Below are positions 16,956 through 25,528 of a stretch of 64,000 nt of DNA, piece by piece. Below the pieces are notes generated by a model. It did not search any database. It saw nothing but the letters and a program-made list of their open reading frames with translations, and had not been told where the DNA came from. Location: assembly GCA_000720995.1 (NCBI GenBank), contig JOEL01000012.1:1-64000 (forward strand), written 5' to 3'. The DNA is from Streptomyces celluloflavus. Lineage in GTDB: Bacteria > Actinomycetota > Actinomycetes > Streptomycetales > Streptomycetaceae. A program made the translations under genes and the position numbers. Numbering within the stretch: position 1 is the stretch's first letter; every line of letters starts with the position of its first letter.

Positions 16956-16984
16956 ACCCTACGCTTCGTCCCATTTTTTGACAC
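16956..16984 (-). promoter_or_regulatory. leuB promoter for a leaderless transcript
   Basis: On the minus strand GTGTCA (16979-16984), 17 bp, TAGGGT (16956-16961), 6 bases, then ATG. The TANNNT-N6-ATG spacing is the hallmark of leaderless actinobacterial genes. On the plus strand the overlapping TTGACA (16978-16983) could serve the divergent phosphatase gene, though no good -10 follows it. Confidence 0.65.
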
Positions 16985-17005
16985 GCCGCGTCCGGCATAC
17001 GGACA

Positions 17006-17038
17006 GATGACCCTCCGGTCAACTACCGTTCACCCGCA
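17006..17038 (+). promoter_or_regulatory. PHO-box-like direct repeats before the phosphatase gene
   Basis: Three consecutive 11-bp units: GATGACCCTCC (17006-17016), GGTCAACTACC (17017-17027) and GTTCACCCGCA (17028-17038). The last fits the Streptomyces PhoP-binding unit, G-G/T-TCA-YYY-R-G/C-G, at 10 of 11 positions, and the middle one well. The array ends 40 bases before the start of a predicted exported phosphatase. Confidence 0.65.
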
Positions 17039-17078
17039 CGCCCCACCGTGGCCCCCTCACCCTGCGAGATTCGGCAAC

Positions 17079-18695
17079 ATGACTGAAAACCCCCGGGGGG
17101 ACGGCCCCCTGCCTTCGCACACCCCCCGTGTCGGTATCCCGGAGCGGCTCGCCGCCCGGATGACCATGCCCGAGCAGCACGAGTACCTCCGCACCAAGCT
17201 CACCCGCCGCGGTCTGCTGCGCAGCTCGGCCGCCACCGCGGGAGTCGTCGCGGGCACCGGTCTGCTGGCCGGTACGGCACAGGCCGCCGCCCCCGCCGCC
17301 CCCACGCTGCTGACCTCGCACGCCGCGACCGCCGTGGACGGCGCGCTGGTCGCCCCCTTCGGCCGGCACCTGGCCTTCGGCGCCGACCCCAGGACCCAGA
17401 TGCGCGTCGCCTGGCAGGTGCCGCTCGCGGTCCGGCGGCCGTATCTGCGGGTGGGCCTCAAGCCGTGGGACCTGGGGCGCAAGATCCAGGCGGAGGTGCG
17501 CGATCTGCACACCCCCTCGCTCTCCGCGAAGCTGCCGGCCGTGCAGCAGTACTACCTGCACGCCGCGCTGGACGGGCTGCGGCCGGGCACCACCTACTAC
17601 TACGGCGTCGGGCACGACGGTTTCGACCCGGCCGACCCCCGGCACTTCTCGACCGTCGGCACCTTCCGTACCGCTCCGGCGCGCGCCGAGAAGTTCGTCT
17701 TCACCGCCTTCGGCGACCAGGGCGTCAGCTACCACGCGCTCGCCAACGACCAGCTGATCCTGGGCCAGAACCCCTCCTTCCACCTGCACGCGGGCGACAT
17801 CTGCTACGCGGACCCGGACGGCCAGGGCTCCGAGCACGACACCTATGACGCGCGGGTGTGGGACCAGTTCCTGGCCCAGACCGAGTCGGTGGCCAAGTCC
17901 GTGCCGTGGATGGTGACGACCGGCAACCACGACATGGAAGCCTGGTACTCCCCCCACGGCTACGGCGGCCAGTCGGCCCGCTGGACGCTGCCGGGCAACG
18001 GCCCGGACGCCCGCAACGCCCCCGGCGTCTACTCCTTCACCTACGGCAATGTCGCGGTCGTCGCCCTGGACGCCAACGACGTCTCGTACGAGATCCCCGC
18101 CAACCAGGGCTACACCGGCGGCAGGCAGACCCGCTGGCTGGACCGCAGGCTGGCCGAGCTGCGGGCCGCCCGCGGTATCGACTTCATCGTGGTCTTCTTC
18201 CACCACTGCGCGTTCTCCACCACGAGTTCGCACGCCTCGGAGGGCGGGGTGCGCGACGCATGGCTGCCGCTGTTCGAGAAGCACCAGGTGGACCTGGTCG
18301 TCAACGGCCACAACCACGTCTACGAGCGGACCGACGCCCTCAAGGGCGGCCGGGTGAGCAAGCGGATGCCGGTCGGCGAGAGCGTCGACTCCTCGCGCGA
18401 GGGCATCGTGTACGTCACCGCGGGCGGCGCGGGCAAGTCGCTGTACAGCTTCCCGGTGCCGGACAGCTACGAGGGCCATGTCAAGGACCTCGACCACGTC
18501 GACACCTACCACTGGGCCAAGGGCAAGGTGAAGGAGAAGGAGACGGTGGAGTGGTCCCGGGTGCGTTACACCGGCTACTCGTTCCTCGCCGTCGAGGTCG
18601 AGCCGGGGCACCGTCCGCGGATGAAGGTCACCGCGCTCGCCGAATCCGGCGAGCGCATCGACCACTTCGAGGTCACCCGCGGGCGCGGTCACTAG
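17079..18695 (+). CDS. Tat-exported metallophosphatase (purple acid phosphatase-like)
   Basis: A 538-residue exported phosphoesterase. A twin-arginine signal (TRRGLLRSSAATAGVV) lies near 43-60 with an Ala-rich cleavage region, so it is exported folded. A fibronectin-like domain (about 85-210) is followed by the dinuclear metallophosphoesterase domain with FGDQG, HAGDICYA, TTGNHDMEAW, FHHCAFS and NGHNHVYERT, the full set of metal-ligand motifs of purple acid phosphatases. It should release phosphate from organic phosphates outside the cell. The first ATG (17079-17081) lacks a ribosome site; a start at 17160-17162 would keep the Tat signal. The PHO-box-like array upstream suggests induction by phosphate starvation. 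Confidence 0.9.
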   Translation: MTENPRGDGPLPSHTPRVGIPERLAARMTMPEQHEYLRTKLTRRGLLRSSAATAGVVAGTGLLAGTAQAAAPAAPTLLTSHAATAVDGALVAPFGRHLAFGADPRTQMRVAWQVPLAVRRPYLRVGLKPWDLGRKIQAEVRDLHTPSLSAKLPAVQQYYLHAALDGLRPGTTYYYGVGHDGFDPADPRHFSTVGTFRTAPARAEKFVFTAFGDQGVSYHALANDQLILGQNPSFHLHAGDICYADPDGQGSEHDTYDARVWDQFLAQTESVAKSVPWMVTTGNHDMEAWYSPHGYGGQSARWTLPGNGPDARNAPGVYSFTYGNVAVVALDANDVSYEIPANQGYTGGRQTRWLDRRLAELRAARGIDFIVVFFHHCAFSTTSSHASEGGVRDAWLPLFEKHQVDLVVNGHNHVYERTDALKGGRVSKRMPVGESVDSSREGIVYVTAGGAGKSLYSFPVPDSYEGHVKDLDHVDTYHWAKGKVKEKETVEWSRVRYTGYSFLAVEVEPGHRPRMKVTALAESGERIDHFEVTRGRGH

Positions 18696-18705
18696 CCGCG
18701 CGCAC

Positions 18706-18735
18706 GGCCGGAGGGTGTCACCGCACCCTCCGGCC
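18706..18735. terminator. Bidirectional terminator between phosphatase and beta-lactamase genes
   Basis: GGCCGGAGGGTG (18706-18717) and CACCCTCCGGCC (18724-18735) form a perfect 12-bp stem with a 6-nt loop in the 49-bp gap between two convergent genes. Confidence 0.9.
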
Positions 18736-18744
18736 CGCCGGATG

Positions 18745-19686
18745 TCAGGCGAGGGCGGTGGCCAGAACGGTGGCGGCGCGGGCGATCAGCAGATCGTCCG
18801 CCTCGGCGTCGGCGTCGGGCCGGGTGGTCAGGACGGACAGCACGATCGGCCCCTGGCCGGGCGGCCAGGCGATGCCCACGTCGTTGGCGGTGCCGTAGCT
18901 GCCGGTGCCGGTCTTGTCGGCGACGCGCCAGTTGCCGGGCAGGCCGGCGCGCAGCCGTTTGTCACCGGTCGTGTTGGCCAGCAGCCACCCGGTCAGCAGC
19001 TTCCGGTCCGCCGCCGCCAGCGCGTTCCCCAGGGCGAGGCGCGCATAGGTCTTGCCGATGGCGCGGGGGCTGGTGGTGTCGGTCACCCGCCCCGGTTCCG
19101 CCGAGTTCAGCTCCGGCTCCCACCGGTCGAGCCGGGTCACGGGGTCCTTGATGGACCGGCAGAAACGGGTGACGGCCGTCGGTCCGCCGAGTTCGGCCAG
19201 CAGCAGATTGACCGCGGTGTTGTCGCTGTACGAGATGGCCGCGCCGCACAGGTCCGCGACGCTCATCCCCTGGGCGAGGTTCTCGGGCCGCCCGGTGACG
19301 GGGGCGCCGCCGGACCGCTCGATGTCCCGCTCCGTGTAGTGAATGATCTTCGACAGGAACGTCCCGTCGTGGTCGAGGTCCCGCAGGACGGCCCCGACGG
19401 CGGGCGTCTTGGACGTCGAGCACATCGGGAAGCGCTCGTCCCCCCGGTGGCTGACGCTCGCGCCCGTCACCGTGTTCCAGCCGAACACGCCCAGCCGGGC
19501 GCCGTGCTCCCGCTCCAGGTCCCGCAACTGCCGCGCCGCGTCGTCCCGCGGCTGCCGCGCCGCCGCCTCCCGCGGCTCGGAAGCGCACGCGGTGGACGCC
19601 ATCATGGGCACGGCGGCCAGCGCCACCCCGAGACCGCCGGCGAGCACTCCACGGCGCGACGGGCGCGCCTCCCTGATCGATGTCAC
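18745..19686 (-). CDS. Class A beta-lactamase, Tat-exported
   Basis: A 313-residue serine beta-lactamase. All active-site motifs are present: S90-T-S-K93, S154-D-N156, E190-P-E-L-N193 (the Glu166/Asn170 loop) and K258-T-G260. The export signal is of twin-arginine type (SRRGVLAGGLG at 10-20) and ends in STACASEP; Cys34 could be lipidated, though the -3 residue (Ser) is atypical of a lipobox. The GTG start (19684-19686) follows GGAGG at 9 nt. It hydrolyses penicillins and perhaps cephalosporins outside the membrane. It is a single-gene unit, a normal chromosomal element in Streptomyces rather than an acquired cassette. Confidence 0.94.
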   Translation of the reverse strand: MTSIREARPSRRGVLAGGLGVALAAVPMMASTACASEPREAAARQPRDDAARQLRDLEREHGARLGVFGWNTVTGASVSHRGDERFPMCSTSKTPAVGAVLRDLDHDGTFLSKIIHYTERDIERSGGAPVTGRPENLAQGMSVADLCGAAISYSDNTAVNLLLAELGGPTAVTRFCRSIKDPVTRLDRWEPELNSAEPGRVTDTTSPRAIGKTYARLALGNALAAADRKLLTGWLLANTTGDKRLRAGLPGNWRVADKTGTGSYGTANDVGIAWPPGQGPIVLSVLTTRPDADAEADDLLIARAATVLATALA

Positions 19687-19895
19687 GGTCTTCTGCCTCC
19701 TCGTGTCGGACACACTTCCTCCACACGACGATCTCCGGCAGTCCACCGGTTGCACCTCCGGGCCCTCACACCCCACTCGGCACCCCGGCATCGGACACCA
19801 CCACTCGCCACAGGCCGGCTCCCACGGCCCGGCCCCGGCTCCCCCGGCGCCTGCCGGCCCTGCCACCGGCCTCGATCGCGCCGCCCGACGCGGCG

Positions 19896-20936
19896 TCAGC
19901 CGTTCGGAAGGATCACGGCCCGGCCGTTGATCTTCCCGGCGTGCAGCCGCTCGTACGCCAGCGGCGCGTCATCGATGGTGTACGTCTCGACATGCACCTC
20001 CAGCGCCCCGGTCCGGGCCAGCGCCAGCACCTCGGCGAGCTCGGACCGGCTGCCCCAGTACGGCGCGGAGACCGAGACCTCGTACGCCGGCGAGCCGAAG
20101 CCGACGGGCAGCCGGCCGCCACCGAGGCCGACGATGGTGACATCCGCCTCGACGGCGGCCACCGCACCGGCCGTGGCGACGGTCGGCGGGGCGCCCACGA
20201 AGTCCAGGACCAGCTGTGCGCCGGTGCCGCCGGTCAGCTCCCGGACCGCGGCGGCCGCCCGCTCGTCCGAGAGCACCACTTCATGGGCGCCGACCTCGCG
20301 GGCCAGCGCCAGCTTCTCCTCCGTCACGTCCAGGGCGATGACGCGGACCGCGGTCATGGCGCGCAGCAACTGGATCGCCACATGCCCGAGACCGCCGGTC
20401 CCGATGACGACCACGGCCGCACCGGGCACCAGCTTGGGCAGCGAGCGCTTGATGGCGTGATACGGCGTCAGCCCGGCATCGGTCAGCGGCACCGCCGCGA
20501 CCGGGTCGAGCCCGCCGAGCGGCACCAGATGCCGGGGGTCGTCGACGACCAGATACTCGGCCATCGCCCCGGGGGCGCCGAGGCCGGGCGGGAAGATGCC
20601 CAGCTCGGCGGCGCGCAGACAGTAGTTCTCCTTGCCGTCGGCGCACTTGGGGCAGGCGCCGCAGCCCCACGGACCGTAGACCGCGACCGCGTCGCCGACC
20701 GCGAGACCGGTCACCCCGGCGCCGAGCGCGGCGACCGTGCCGACGCCCTCGTGACCGAGGGTGAGCGGCAGCGGGAAGCGGAGCGCCTCGGCGGGCATGT
20801 CCATCACCGCGATATCGGAGTGGCACACCCCGGCCGCGGTCACCTTCAACAGCACCTGCCCGGGGCCCGCTTCGGGGTCGGGGACGGTGACGACCTGCGG
20901 TGCTCCGCCGATCTCGCGGTACTGGACTGCCTTCAT
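19896..20936 (-). CDS. Zinc-dependent alcohol dehydrogenase (MDR superfamily)
   Basis: A 346-residue NAD(P)-dependent oxidoreductase. Catalytic zinc ligands are in GVCHSD and GHEGVGTV; the structural zinc loop is CGACPKCADGKENYC. The Rossmann motif is VVIGTGGLGHVAIQLL near 172, followed by IALDVTEEKL, whose Asp at the end of the second strand favours NAD over NADP. It interconverts alcohols and aldehydes/ketones; the exact substrate is unknown. It reads leftward toward the beta-lactamase gene with 209 bp between them and no clear terminator, so low-level read-through is possible. Confidence 0.93.
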   Translation of the reverse strand: MKAVQYREIGGAPQVVTVPDPEAGPGQVLLKVTAAGVCHSDIAVMDMPAEALRFPLPLTLGHEGVGTVAALGAGVTGLAVGDAVAVYGPWGCGACPKCADGKENYCLRAAELGIFPPGLGAPGAMAEYLVVDDPRHLVPLGGLDPVAAVPLTDAGLTPYHAIKRSLPKLVPGAAVVVIGTGGLGHVAIQLLRAMTAVRVIALDVTEEKLALAREVGAHEVVLSDERAAAAVRELTGGTGAQLVLDFVGAPPTVATAGAVAAVEADVTIVGLGGGRLPVGFGSPAYEVSVSAPYWGSRSELAEVLALARTGALEVHVETYTIDDAPLAYERLHAGKINGRAVILPNG

Positions 20937-21138
20937 CTCGCTGCACTTCCCTCACTCGTGCCCCGCGCTCACCGCAGGGGCCCGTCCGGCTCACCCCCGT
21001 ATATACATGCACGGCACAGCCATCGCGTCCCGTCGAGACGGCCGCCTCTATGGGACACGGTGTGGAGAGTCGTACTCGCGGGCGCGGGGGTGTCTCCCTG
21101 CGCCCCGGGTGTGCGGCGGCCGCGCCCGGCCGCCCCGG

Positions 21139-21273
21139 TCAGTGCCCGGTGGAGCCGCCGTTGTCGCGGCGGTCGAGCGCCCGCTGGAGGGCGGCCGCGG
21201 CGTTCCTGCGGTCGGCTTCGCCGGTCTGCCGGGCGGAGTGACGGGTCCTGCGGACGGTGGCGGTCTCAGCCAT
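21139..21273 (-). CDS. Small hypothetical protein, 44 residues
   Basis: Frame MAETATVRRTRHSARQTGEA followed by a short Asn/Ala/Arg helix and a Gly-rich end. It is basic, without cysteines or membrane segments. The start at 21271-21273 is preceded by TTGGAGAC, an acceptable ribosome site, 11 nt away. A 7-bp dyad (GGATGCG 21309-21315, CGCATCC 21327-21333) lies just upstream and could be regulatory. I do not recognise the family. Confidence 0.55.
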   Translation of the reverse strand: MAETATVRRTRHSARQTGEADRRNAAAALQRALDRRDNGGSTGH

Positions 21274-21720
21274 GATGCACGTCTCCAATGCCAAAGCCCC
21301 GAGATGAGGGATGCGTCGTTCCGCGGCGCATCCAGGAACGGCCGGAAGGGGCGGGGGCCTTGGCGCGACAGGGATCACCTGCGCTCACGCACCGGGCCGC
21401 ATCCGCCGTCGCTCGATGGAGCGATACGTTCGGCTCCTACAACGCTAGGCCAGCCCCGCCGTGATGTCTGCACAATTACTTGGGCTTCCTACTATCTGAG
21501 ACGGACACCACGCCCCACCCCTCCCCCGGCCCACCCTCCCCACCGACCAGCAGCTTCCCGACCGGCCGGCCCCGCCCGTCAACAGCCGGCGCCCGTGGTC
21601 GTACGACCTTGTGAACCCGGGCGGTTCCGCGGGCCATATGGGTGACGCCGCCGTAGCTTGACGGCATCGCTTGTGCCACCAGGCCGAGTCCGCCCAAACT
21701 TGAGGAGGAGGTGCTGCGCC
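21274..21720. other. Gene-free stretch before the Uma2-family gene
   Basis: This 447-base stretch separates divergently read genes. It contains the dyad at 21309-21333 and a relatively AT-rich patch around 21470-21500, a likely promoter zone. TTGACG at about 21658 could be a -35 for the Uma2 gene, but no matching -10 is seen. Confidence 0.5.
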
Positions 21721-22368
21721 ATGACCGCTCTCGCCCATGAGGCGCCCGAGATGCCCGAGACCTCGCCCGAACCACATCTGGACGAGGTCCTGTGGCAGGC
21801 GTGGAAAGCAATGGAACTCCCCGAGGGCTTCCACGCCGAGATCGTCGAGGGGTTCATCGAGGTGTCACCCACTGGTCGCTACGCGCACGGTCAGGTCGCC
21901 AACCGGCTCCGCCGCGCCCTGGACGCCTTCCTGCACGACGGTGAATACGCCGCCTATCAGGACATCAACATCGTGGACGGCCGCCAGGTCTGGATTCCCG
22001 ACGTCTTCCTCGCGGCTGAGGAGGGAGAGGACCAGGTCACCGAGGACGGCATCGGCATCAAGGCGTCCGCCGTGGCACTGATCGCGGAAGTCGTCTCCCC
22101 CGGTCACGACAACACCCAGCGCGACCGCATCCGCAAACGCCGTGCCTACGCCCGCGCCGGTATCCCCGTCTACGTCCTCATCGACGACCACGACGGCCAC
22201 GGCACCGTGACCGTGCTCACCTCCCCGGACCCCGGCGAAGCGGCCTACGCCGCCGAGATCCGGGTGCCGTACGGCACGGAGATCACCCTCCCCGAGGGCC
22301 CCGCGAAGGGCTTCACGATCACCAAGTCCCTCACCGGCCCGCCCCGCCCCGCCGCACCCCGCCGCTGA
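21721..22368 (+). CDS. Uma2 family protein (DUF820, PD-(D/E)XK nuclease fold)
   Basis: A 215-residue protein of the Uma2/DUF820 family, which has the restriction-endonuclease-like fold. Visible family elements are EIVEGFIEVSPTGRYAHGQV, a catalytic-type Asp in WIPDVFLA and EVVSPGHDNTQRDRIRKRRAYARAGIPVYVLIDD, giving the E/D...D...ExxS-P-...K/R pattern. Function in the cell is unknown; streptomycetes carry many copies and some relatives act in mobile-element or toxin-like contexts. The ATG at 21721 follows a strong AGGAGGAGG site. The C terminus is Pro/Arg-rich. It stands alone, with no partner gene visible. Confidence 0.9.
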   Translation: MTALAHEAPEMPETSPEPHLDEVLWQAWKAMELPEGFHAEIVEGFIEVSPTGRYAHGQVANRLRRALDAFLHDGEYAAYQDINIVDGRQVWIPDVFLAAEEGEDQVTEDGIGIKASAVALIAEVVSPGHDNTQRDRIRKRRAYARAGIPVYVLIDDHDGHGTVTVLTSPDPGEAAYAAEIRVPYGTEITLPEGPAKGFTITKSLTGPPRPAAPRR

Positions 22369-22477
22369 CCCCGCCCCTCCGCACCACCGCCTGTGTTTGG
22401 CTGCCCGCCGAGGCGGGCCCGGAGGCCGTCACGGCGCGGGTTCCTGCGCTGCCCGGCTTCGCCCACACGCACGACAA

Positions 22478-22507
22478 ACCGCCCCCAGTCGGTGAGCCAG
22501 GGGCGGT
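22478..22507 (-). terminator. Terminator hairpin downstream of P5C dehydrogenase gene
   Basis: ACCGCCCC (22478-22485) and GGGGCGGT (22500-22507) form an 8-bp stem; on the minus strand it is followed by TTTG. It lies about 50 bases past the stop of the minus-strand gene. Confidence 0.7.
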
Positions 22508-22553
22508 CCGTGTGGTGCGGGCGGCGGGCGGCGGCCCGTCCGCGGGGGGGCGG

Positions 22554-24185
22554 TCAGCCCATGTGCGGGTAGCGGTAGTCCGTCGGCGGGACCAGCGTCT
22601 CCTTGATGGAGCGGGTGGAGGTCCAGCGCATCAGGTTCTGCTTGGCACCGGCCTTGTCGTTGGTGCCGGAGGCGCGGCCGCCGCCGAAGGGCTGCTGGCC
22701 GACGACGGCGCCGGTGGGCTTGTCGTTGATGTAGAAGTTGCCCGCCGCGAAGCGCAGCTTCTCGGCCGTCGCGGCGGCCGCGGCGCGGTCCTGGGCGATG
22801 ACGCAGCCGGTCAGGCCGTAGGCCGACGCCGACTCCATCTGCTCCAGCATCGCGTCGTACTCGGCATCCTCGTAGACGTACACACCCAGGATCGGGCCGA
22901 AGTACTCGTCCTTGAAGATCTCGTTCTCCGGGTCGGTGGAGACCAGGACCGTCGGGCGGACGAAGAAGCCCTCGCTGTCGTCGTACGTGCCGCCGGCCAC
23001 CACCTCGACGGTCGGGTCGGCCTTGGCGCGCTCGATGGCCGCCTTGTTCTTGGCGAAGGAGCGGTCGTCGATGACGGCGGACATGAAGTTCGTCAGGTCG
23101 GCCGGGTCGCCCATGGTCAGCCCGTCGACCTCGGCCGCGAACTCCTCCTTGAACCCGGAGTTCCACAGCGACGCCGGGACGTAGGCGCGCGAGGCGGCGG
23201 AGCACTTCTGGCCCTGGAACTCGAAGGCGCCACGGGTCATGGCGGTCTTCAGCACGGCGCGGTCGGCCGTGGGGTGGGCGACGATGAAGTCCTTGCCGCC
23301 GGTCTCGCCGACCAGCCGCGGGTAGGTCTTGTACTTCTCGATGTTGGTGCCGACCGTCTTCCACAGGTACTGGAAGGTCTTGGTCGAACCGGTGAAGTGG
23401 ATGCCCGCCAGCTCGGGGTGGTTCAGGGCCACCTCGGAGACGTCCTTGCCGTCGCCGGTGACGAGGTTGATGACGCCCTTGGGCAGCCCGGCCTCCTCCA
23501 GCAGCTGCATCAGCAGCACGGCGGCCAGCGTCTGGGTCGGGGACGGCTTCCAGACGACGACATTGCCCATCAGCGCGGGCGCGGTCGGCAGGTTGCCGGC
23601 GATGGCGGTGAAGTTGAAGGGCGTGATCGCGTAGACGAAGCCTTCGAGGGGCCGGTGGTCCGAGCGGTTCCACACACCGGGCGAGTTCACCGGGGGCTGC
23701 TCGGCCAGGATCTGGCGCGCGAAGTGCACATTGAAGCGCCAGAAGTCGACGAGTTCGCAGGGGGTGTCGATCTCGGCCTGCTGCACGGTCTTGGACTGGC
23801 CGAGCATGGTGGCGGCGGCCAGGGTCTCGCGCCAGGGGCCGGAGAGCAGGTCGGCGGCCTTGAGGATGATCGCGGCACGGTCGTCGAAGGACATCGCGCG
23901 CCAGGCCGGGGCGGCGGCCAGCGCGGCGTCCACCGCGTCCTGGGCGTCCTGGACCGTGGCGTTGCCGTAGGTGCCGAGCTTGGCGGCGTGGCGGTGGGGC
24001 TGCACGACGTCGAAGCGCTCGCCGCCGCCCAGCCGCCGCTCGCCGCCGATGGTCATCGGCAGGTCGATCGGGTTGTCGGCCAGCTCCTTGAGCTTGGCCT
24101 CCAGGCGGGTGCGCTCCGGCGAGCCCGGTGCGTAGGTGTGGACCGGCTCGTTAACCGGCACGGGGACCTGGGTCACAGCGTCCAT
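22554..24185 (-). CDS. pruA: L-glutamate gamma-semialdehyde (P5C) dehydrogenase
   Basis: A 543-residue NAD-dependent aldehyde dehydrogenase that oxidises glutamate semialdehyde to glutamate, the second step of proline breakdown. The group-specific features are PFNFTAIAGNLPTAPALMGN, FTGSTKTFQYLWKTVG, the general base in LVGETGGKDF and the catalytic Cys in EFQGQKCSAASR. The length and the N-terminal extension (about 40 residues) match the monofunctional RocA/PruA group. The ATG at 24183-24185 follows GGAG. It lies 166 bp downstream of the proline dehydrogenase gene, same strand, and is probably co-transcribed with it. Confidence 0.96.
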   Translation of the reverse strand: MDAVTQVPVPVNEPVHTYAPGSPERTRLEAKLKELADNPIDLPMTIGGERRLGGGERFDVVQPHRHAAKLGTYGNATVQDAQDAVDAALAAAPAWRAMSFDDRAAIILKAADLLSGPWRETLAAATMLGQSKTVQQAEIDTPCELVDFWRFNVHFARQILAEQPPVNSPGVWNRSDHRPLEGFVYAITPFNFTAIAGNLPTAPALMGNVVVWKPSPTQTLAAVLLMQLLEEAGLPKGVINLVTGDGKDVSEVALNHPELAGIHFTGSTKTFQYLWKTVGTNIEKYKTYPRLVGETGGKDFIVAHPTADRAVLKTAMTRGAFEFQGQKCSAASRAYVPASLWNSGFKEEFAAEVDGLTMGDPADLTNFMSAVIDDRSFAKNKAAIERAKADPTVEVVAGGTYDDSEGFFVRPTVLVSTDPENEIFKDEYFGPILGVYVYEDAEYDAMLEQMESASAYGLTGCVIAQDRAAAAATAEKLRFAAGNFYINDKPTGAVVGQQPFGGGRASGTNDKAGAKQNLMRWTSTRSIKETLVPPTDYRYPHMG

Positions 24186-24351
24186 GGTGGCCGTGTCTCC
24201 TTCAATCGTCGGTTGTCGTACGTGGTGAAGCGGCGGCCGCGGCCGCGGGTGGTGGGCGGGCGCGGAGGGTGCCGTCCGGGCATCATCCCGGGCTTCCAGC
24301 ATCCACCCGCGCCGGCCGCCGTGGGGCCGGCGGCCCGTGCGCCCCGGGCCG

Positions 24352-25278
24352 TCAGCCCCGGCCGGCCAGCGACCGCAGGAAGAACCCCAGGTTGGCGGGG
24401 CGCTCGGCGAGGCGCCGCATGAAGTATCCGTACCAGTCGGTGCCGTACGGGATGTACACGCGCATCCGGTGGCCCTCGGTGACCAGCCGCTCCTGCTCGG
24501 CCTCGCGGATGCCGTACAGCATCTGGAATTCGAACTCGGCCGGTTTACGGCCGTAGCGGTGCGCGAGCTCCTGGCCGATGGCGACCATCCGCGGGTCGTG
24601 CGACCCGATCATGGGGTAGCCCTTCCCGGCCATCAGGATCTTCAGGCAGCGGACATACGCCTTGTCGACCTCCCGCTTGTCCTGGAAGGCGACGGTCGCG
24701 GGCTCCTTGTACGCGCCCTTGACCAGCCGGACCCGGGAGCCCTCACCGGCGAGCGTGTGGCAGTCGTCCTCGGTGCGGAAGAGATAGGACTGCACCACGG
24801 CGCCCGTCTGGGGAAAGCGCGTGCGCAGCTCGGCGAGGATGGCGAGGGTGGAGTCGGCCGTGGTGTGGTCCTCCATGTCGAGGGTCACCGTCGTACCGGC
24901 CTCGGCGGCGGCCTCGACCACCGGCGTGACGTTCTTCAGCGCCAGCTCGTGGCCGCCGGACAGCGCCTGCCCGAAGGCGGAGAGCTTGACCGACATCTCG
25001 GCCCTGGCGCCGAGCCGCTGCTCCTTGAGGGCCTCGGCCAGCTGGAGGTAGGCGTCGCGGTTGCGCAGCGCCTCGGCCGGATCGGTGATGTCCTCGCCGA
25101 GGTGGTCGAGGGTGACCTCCATACCGCGCGCGGCCAGCGACCGCACCGCCGCCATGGACTCGTCCAGCCGCTCACCGGCGATGAAACGGTCCACCACGGG
25201 ACGGGTGACCGGAGCGGACGCGACGACACGGCGGATGCTGTCGCTGCGCGCTGCGGCGAGGAGCACGGGACCCAGCAT
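24352..25278 (-). CDS. Proline dehydrogenase
   Basis: A 308-residue FAD-dependent proline dehydrogenase (TIM-barrel, monofunctional), oxidising proline to pyrroline-5-carboxylate and passing electrons to the membrane quinone pool. Typical segments are VTLDHLGEDI, EMSVKLSAFG, DMEDHT, VRLVKGAYKEP and the C-terminal YGIREAEQERLV with MRVYIPYGTDWYGYFMRRLAERPAN, the substrate-binding Arg pair. It is separate from P5C dehydrogenase, unlike the fused PutA of proteobacteria. The PucR-type regulator is divergent across a 250-bp region, suggesting direct control. Confidence 0.95.
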   Translation of the reverse strand: MLGPVLLAAARSDSIRRVVASAPVTRPVVDRFIAGERLDESMAAVRSLAARGMEVTLDHLGEDITDPAEALRNRDAYLQLAEALKEQRLGARAEMSVKLSAFGQALSGGHELALKNVTPVVEAAAEAGTTVTLDMEDHTTADSTLAILAELRTRFPQTGAVVQSYLFRTEDDCHTLAGEGSRVRLVKGAYKEPATVAFQDKREVDKAYVRCLKILMAGKGYPMIGSHDPRMVAIGQELAHRYGRKPAEFEFQMLYGIREAEQERLVTEGHRMRVYIPYGTDWYGYFMRRLAERPANLGFFLRSLAGRG

Positions 25279-25528
25279 GGGGGCACCTCCACGATTCAGG
25301 ATGACAAATGCCGGGCGGGCGCCGGATGGGCGGGCGCGGCGGCAAGATGAGCCACCTGAAACTTAAGGATCGCGCCATCTTCCGGCCATCGACAGCTGCC
25401 ACACCTTCGTGGCCGGGATCTCAGACACTTGTATGAGAATGGTGAAGGAAGGCGTTACGGAAGTAACGCGAGCGACCACGGTCCACGGCCGTGGTGGCAG
25501 TGGCGACGGAAGAGGGGCCGGGCGACGG

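Noticed and set aside
14415..17078. Plus-strand frame continuous with the phosphatase gene
   Set aside because: The part before 17079 lies opposite ilvE and leuB and is low-complexity; the phosphatase's conserved sequence and Tat signal begin only after 17079.
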